Shown in pieces: positions 1-64,000 of a stretch of DNA of 64,000 nucleotides; the first letter of the stretch is position 1; every line of letters starts with the position of its first letter. Under the pieces are notes generated by a model that saw only the letters and a list, made by a program, of their open reading frames with translations, was not told where the DNA came from and searched no databases. The position numbers and the translations under genes are program-made. The DNA is from Margaritifera margaritifera (taxonomy: Eukaryota; Mollusca; Bivalvia; Unionida; Margaritiferidae). Where the stretch lies: positions 186,001 to 250,000 of the forward strand of contig JAQPZY010001548.1 of the NCBI GenBank assembly GCA_029931535.1. The letters run 5' to 3'.

Positions 1-640
1 CCTTAAATTAGCCTGCTTATTCACAAATGTGATTGAAGATAGCAAGGCAACCAAGCAAAATGAGTACTTCGTGAAAAAAACCTTTGTTTCACAGATATGG
101 TTCATTATGGAGAAGCGAGTTCCAGAGTTTGTAGTGAACTTAAAATTTCTAAATTGGCACTCAGAGATTTCCTCAAGGATGAAAATAAGTTTCACTATTA
201 CTTGCAATGAAATCACGGCATCCATATTTTACTAATAGAAAAATAAATAAATTGAGTTTCGACATTGATGGTTGTTTCACGAAAAAATGTCCATGGTTTT
301 TGATAAAAAGGAATATTGTTTTGTTGTGAATCAGCAACAACAAAAAGCAGTGATGTAATGCACAATGTGTTCGCATGCATGTGTTGTTGAAAACACTTGG
401 ACTAATGTTGTTAATGATCTTTCAGAGGTTGGGTATCTTGAAAATAAAGGTAATTTATACAAAAAAGCGAACTACATTAGAAAAAGCTCTTTATTGACAA
501 TTATTCAAAGTGCAATTATAAAACGAGTATTCAGCTATTAAACAGCCCAATGAACCCCCCCTCCCCTCCACTGCGGTTTTCTCAATGTCCAGCTGGGATG
601 GCATCCCCTTCTTAATTTTTTTGAGGTCCTTCCGTAACTC
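1..640. other. unassigned end of window, short ORF 29-235
   Basis: Presumably intron or 3' region of LIG4. An open stretch of 68 codons (29-235, plus strand) contains KKTFVSQIWFIMEKRVPEFV; I do not recognise it, and it may be chance or a transposon scrap. No LIG4 BRCT2 exon was seen on the minus strand. A C-rich run lies at 555-570. Confidence 0.3.
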
Positions 641-713
641 GCGACCTCGCTTATAGTGCGGTCTATGTTTTTGGACCCATTTGTGTGCAAGTTATCGAGT
701 GAGAGGTGTATAG

Positions 714-2376
714 GGCCTACACAACCAGCCTTGTACTTTTTGTACACAGACAGTATACCGACTACACAACCAGCCCTATATTTTCTGTGCAGAGACTGTA
801 TACTGAATACACAACCAGCCATGTACTTTCTGTGTACAGACCATATACTGACAACACAACCAGCCATGTATTTAATGTACTCAGACAGTATACTGACTAC
901 ACAACCAGCCCTGTAGTTTATGTGCAGACTGTATACCGACTACATGACCAGCCATGTATTTTCTGAGCACCAATGGTGTACTGACTATACAACCAGAAAT
1001 TTTCTGTACACAGACTGTATACTGATGACATAATCAGTTGTGTATTTTCTGTACGCAGACAATATACTGACTACATAACCAGCCATGTATTTACTGTACA
1101 CAGACAGTATACTGACTACACAACCAACCATGTATTTACTGTACACAGACAGTAAAAAAACTACACAACCAGTCCTGTATTTTCTGTGTACAGACTGTAT
1201 ACTGACTACACAATCAGCCATGTATTTCTCTATGCACAGACAGTATACTGACTACACAAGCAGCCCTGTATTTTGTGTACACAGACAGTATACAGACTAC
1301 ACAACCAGCTATGTATTTCCTGTGCACAGACTGTATACTGACTACACTAGCAACCATGTATTTTGTGTACACACCCGTGTATACAGACTACAGAACCAGC
1401 TATGTATTTCCCGTGCACATACTGTATACTGACTACACAAGCAGCTATGTATTTACTGTACACATCCAGTATACTGACTACACAAGCAGCCCTGTATTTT
1501 CTGTACACAGACAGTATACTGACAACACAACCAGCTTTGTATTTCCTGTGCACAGACTGTATACTGATGACGCAATCAGTCATGTATTTTCTGTACAAAG
1601 ACAGTATACTGACTACTCAACCAGCCATGTATTTACTGTACACAGACTGTATACTGACTACACAACCAGCCATGTATTTACTGTACACAGACTGTATACT
1701 GACTATACAACCAGCAATGTATTTACTGTACACAGACTGTATACTGACTACACAACCAGCTATTTATTTACTGTACACAGACAGTATACTGACTACACAA
1801 CCAGCCATGTATTTACTGTACACAGACTGTATACTGACTACACAACCAGCCATGTACTTTCTGTGCACAGACTGTATACTGACTACACAACCAGCCATGT
1901 ATTTACTGTACACAGACTGTATACTGATGACACAATCAGTGTATTTTCTGTGCACAGACAGTATACTGACTACACAATCAGCTATGTATTTTCTGTACAC
2001 AGACTGTATACTGACTACACAACCAGTCATGTATTTTCTGTGCACAGACTGTATACTGACTACACAACCAGCCATGTATTTACTGTACAGACTGTATACT
2101 GATGACACAATCAGTCGTGTATTTTCTGTGCACAGACAGTATACTGACTACACAACCAGCCATGTATTTTCTGTACACAGACTGTATACTGACTACACAA
2201 CCAGCCCTGTATTTTCTGTGCACAGACAGTATGCTGACTACACAACTAGTCCCGTCTTTTCTGTATACAGATAATATCCTAACTACACAACCAGCCCTGT
2301 CTTTTCTATGCACAGATAGTATACTGATGACACATCCAGCCATGTATTGTTTTGTGCACAGATTGTGTACTGATGA
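714..2376. repeat. 45-bp minisatellite, about 37 copies
   Basis: The unit reads roughly CTGTATACTGACTACACAAC then CAGCCATGTATTTACTGTACACAGA. Copies vary by point changes and small indels. Because 45 is a multiple of 3, several frames on both strands stay open (up to about 300 codons, as a 15-residue repeat such as MYLLYTDCILTTQPA); these are not treated as genes. The array starts about 106 nt past the donor of LIG4 exon m. Confidence 0.95.
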
Positions 2377-2482
2377 CAAAACCCAAAAATCTCTAGTTTT
2401 TCTCTTTCCAAGCTATTTTAAGATTACTCAGCTTAACTTTGTACTGATAGGTCATTAATAAACATTTTATTCACCCACTCAC

Positions 2483-61451
<58,969 letters not shown>

Positions 61452-61950
61452 CTAAGGGAAGATATAAAGGATTTAACATGAGTGGTCAACTGATATGAAA
61501 TATAGAAAAACAGTTAAATAATATTATCAGTGAATGGAATACAACATTGTCCAACGAGTTTCATGTATTTAAAGTCTAATGAACATAAATCTGAGATTAT
61601 ATGCAGTAAAACCCGTCATGAGAGACCGTCCCTTCTGCCAGCAAAAAGCGGTCTCTCAAGACAGATGGTCTCTTATAACAGGTTTGTACAAAAAGACCAG
61701 TTTCCAAGGTCAAAATTCAGCACTGTTTAAGAGGGAAAAATAAGCACAATCATGTACATTTATTGTATTCTTTGTTCATAGTTCTTGTTAAAATATTGCA
61801 TGCATTAATCGGAAAATAATTTTAAATAGTAATAAAGATATAAATCAATCATTAAACATGAATCACATTTATATTTGAAGATCACACGTACATGTACTAG
61901 TATTAGCATATGAGTTCGTTTCTAATTTACTACTTCTCTTTTATAACACC

Positions 61951-62085
61951 CTAAATTTGAGTTTTACCGACGTTTCAAGTGGCTGCTATGTTGCAAACGG
62001 TCACACATTTTTCACTTCTTTCAATCACATTAATTCTTTCCTCCAATGTTAGAATTTGTCTCTTTTTCATTGGAGGTTCTGCCAT
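61951..62085 (-). pseudogene. pogo-type transposase N-terminal HTH remnant, copy 2
   Basis: Same 45-codon remnant as in copy 1, starting MAEPPMKKRQ, with the same internal stop before NVGKTQI. The shared stop shows that the source element was already dead in this frame when both copies were made. Confidence 0.75.
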
Positions 62086-62417
62086 TGTTATTAAAGTGCT
62101 AGGTGTTAATGTTATAAGGGATCAATTGTAATAATGACTGTAGCGGTTTTGATCAGGATTTGGGGAAATATGGAATACATATACAATGTATATGTACCAA
62201 TGAATGAAATAACAAGACAATTAATTTATCCAGAAACAGAATACATTTTTTTAGAGACAACAGTCAAAGATTTTATTCACCGATGATACAAAGGGATTAA
62301 ATCTATAAACCGAGGGTGTAACCGAAGTCACTAAGGTGAACATATGACTGTTTGGTGTGTGGACTGTAATCACTGTAACATCAAAAACGCCCCAACAAAC
62401 AACACAAGCCCTTCACA

Positions 62418-62621
62418 ATGACAATCAAATCCAGAAAACGATTCTCACCTACTGGTATTAAAGACAAAGACAAAGACCTCATTCACCCCAGGCATTACGG
62501 ATTAACTCCAAAGACAAATGATGTATGCGACCGCTATATTGACTTTGGCACTACAATGGCAGTTAGTGACATGTACTTTAGTCTGGTTTACAGTCTAGAA
62601 CAAAGGAAACTACATGCATGA
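62418..62621 (+). other. conserved 67-codon ORF inside copy 2
   Basis: Begins MTIKSRKRFSPTGIKDKDKD and ends SLVYSLEQRKLHA. Differs from copy 1 by two substitutions near the start and one in-frame hexamer. Function unknown. Confidence 0.4.
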
Positions 62622-63242
62622 CCTGCAAAAGTTAGAAAAACGGTAGCCAGTCTAATATGTTTTTATACTTGTTTTTTTTAGAACAGTCTTTACTTTGGAA
62701 GCGGTCGTTGTTACAAAGGATAAAATAAACGTCAGTGGTGTTTGTCTCAGTTCTAGCGATAGGGTCGTTCATAGCAGTATTATTTTAGAACAAGCTGCCA
62801 TACGCAAATTCGCGGGAAATCCTATGGATCATACTTTAGTCTCGCAGAAATAGCCGAGGTATTTCCGAATAAGCAATCGGCATGTACTCTAGTCTGGTTT
62901 ACAATCTATAACATATAACACTACATTCATGAGCTGTACAATTCAAGAAACCGGTAGCCACCCTAATTTGTTTTTGATTTTGTTTTTAACATATTTGCTT
63001 CTTAAGTGGTTGTGGTTACAAAGAGTTAAATAAAGGTCAGTTGTGTTTATCTCTGTTTTGTGATGCGGTCATTCATAGCAGTGTCAAAATGTATATTTTG
63101 CCAGGAATCGCGGTAGCTGGTCGCGTTCTGCCCGTGGTCGCTCAGTGCGTTTATATAATAAAATCGATCCGTGCATTACGATTGTGGTCGCTCATGACAG
63201 GTGGTCGCTCATAGCAGAGGTCGCTCATGACAAGTTTTACTG

Positions 63243-63885
63243 TACTAGTATCATATAATTGCAAAGATTTTGCATTACTGAATTACAATACTGAGTTTTA
63301 TGTTATTGTTGCACATAGTATTTATTACTTAATGTTATTCTGTTCATAAATATGAATGTTATGCGACAAAAAAGATGTATGGCATTCTTTAGCAGTAACC
63401 TTTCATGATCGAGTCAGATACTGCAGATCTCCAATAAATACCATCAAACAAGAGTATATAGAGAGTAACACTAAACTTAGTTCAGTTTAAAATATCTGAA
63501 CAAATCAAATGGATGAGAAGTGAAGTAAAACTTAACAATAAAAACTTCAGCAGGTCACAAATGATAGTTGTCTCCCCTTTCTAGAAAGCATCCTAGTTCA
63601 TATTTTGAACCAGTCCTATATTTTACAAAATCTGATCAAGTTGTTGGTGTTTGTAGTGACAGGTAAAAAGAATAGTTTAATTATTTGTGAGGTATCAAAC
63701 ACTCAAAACAAGCTGAGCAACTTTTAAAACTGTAATGGAATCTGTTCAGAGATCCCACATAAAGTTTGACACAGGATGGATTGAAATTCAGGCTAAAACA
63801 AACAACTTCAGATATATCTGAGCAGCTGCATTTTTTTGGCAGCCATTTTTTGCTTTGTTGTGACACTGATACACATAACAGTGAA
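63243..63885. other. upstream of exon a, nothing recognised
   Basis: No LIG4 N-terminal exon on the minus strand, no array. Confidence 0.55.
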
Positions 63886-63887
63886 AC

Positions 63888-64000
63888 CCCACTATAGCAC
63901 ATTTCATTATAACACAAATTTGAATATAACACGGTCATGGCATGGCTCCCAAAATTTCACAATAATTTTACCAATTTATTAAAGTAGTACAAACTTTTAG
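63888..64000 (+). mobile_element. left end of a Tc1/mariner-like element, cut by the window
   Basis: CAGTGAAACCCCACTATAGC followed by ATTTCATTATAACAC and GAATATAACACGG, a typical pogo/mariner-like end with nested repeats. A related fragment lies at 28735-28820 (opposite strand), and a weaker one at about 19870-19930. Confidence 0.55.

Larger units (their letters stand above)
61604..63242 (-). mobile_element. pogo/Tigger-derived element, copy 2 (1639 bp)
   Basis: Ends CAGTAAAACCCGTCATGAGA and, inverted, CAGTAAAACTTGTCATGAGC. TA follows on the right; the left flank is TG, perhaps a mutated TA. Same internal features as copy 1: HTH remnant at 61951-62085 (minus) and the ORF at 62418-62621 (plus). 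The copies differ by scattered substitutions and small indels. It lies upstream of exon a, probably in the preceding LIG4 intron. Confidence 0.88.

Noticed and set aside
1275..2274. Overlapping plus-strand open frames of 275 and 303 codons
   Set aside because: They are translations of the 45-bp minisatellite in different frames; the opposite strand is equally open, so there is no sign of a gene.

Overview
The window is animal nuclear DNA: AT-rich, intron-rich, and crowded with minisatellites, MITEs, pogo/Tigger- and hAT-type DNA transposons, DIRS-type tyrosine-recombinase retroelements and a LINE relic. The mix (DIRS elements, a gag-like CCHC protein I associate with molluscs and other marine invertebrates, and very many 20-55 bp minisatellites) suggests a lophotrochozoan-like invertebrate, possibly a mollusc. 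That assignment is inference; no species can be named.

One host gene was recognised, on the minus strand: DNA ligase IV (LIG4), the ligase of non-homologous end joining. Thirteen coding exons were rebuilt by hand between 61451 and 2483. Together they give 2090 nt (about 697 codons) with matching intron phases at every junction. They cover the end of the DNA-binding domain, the nucleotidyltransferase core with the active-site lysine, the OB-fold with the RFPR motif, BRCT1, the XRCC4-binding linker and the edge of BRCT2. The N-terminal ~120 residues and most of BRCT2 were not found and probably lie outside the window on either side. The rest of the window is essentially LIG4 intron.

Layout by coordinate: 1-640 unassigned; 714-2376 a 45-bp minisatellite; 2483-5036 exons m, l, k; 5560-8450 a SINE-like head and a LINE relic; 8700-12300 MITEs and a 40-bp array; 12364-12481 exon j; 12786-16078 arrays and foldbacks; 16158-16307 exon i; 17930-18190 a pogo transposase relic; 19470-23460 a 34-bp satellite and degenerate repeats with a hAT MITE; 25965-26102 exon h; 29770-30790 a gag-like pseudogene; 32440-34440 and 40900-43260 two DIRS relics; 37627-37794 exon g; 44129-48709 exons f, e, d, c with a hAT element and a foldback; 51495-53236 a 1.74-kb TA-flanked transposon; 54453-54557 exon b; 57289-60085 a 38-bp minisatellite split by a pogo/Tigger derivative; 61143-61451 exon a; 61604-63242 a second copy of that derivative.

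The most unusual observation is structural. At four LIG4 exons (b, c, f, g) a tandem repeat begins at, or within about 35 nt of, the 5' splice site. In two of them (b, c) the repeat unit contains the exon-intron junction itself, so the donor is copied (about 12 times for exon c). In the other two, each unit or several units carry a GTRAG-type donor-like string. Three further exons (i, j, m) have a minisatellite 60-110 nt after their donor.
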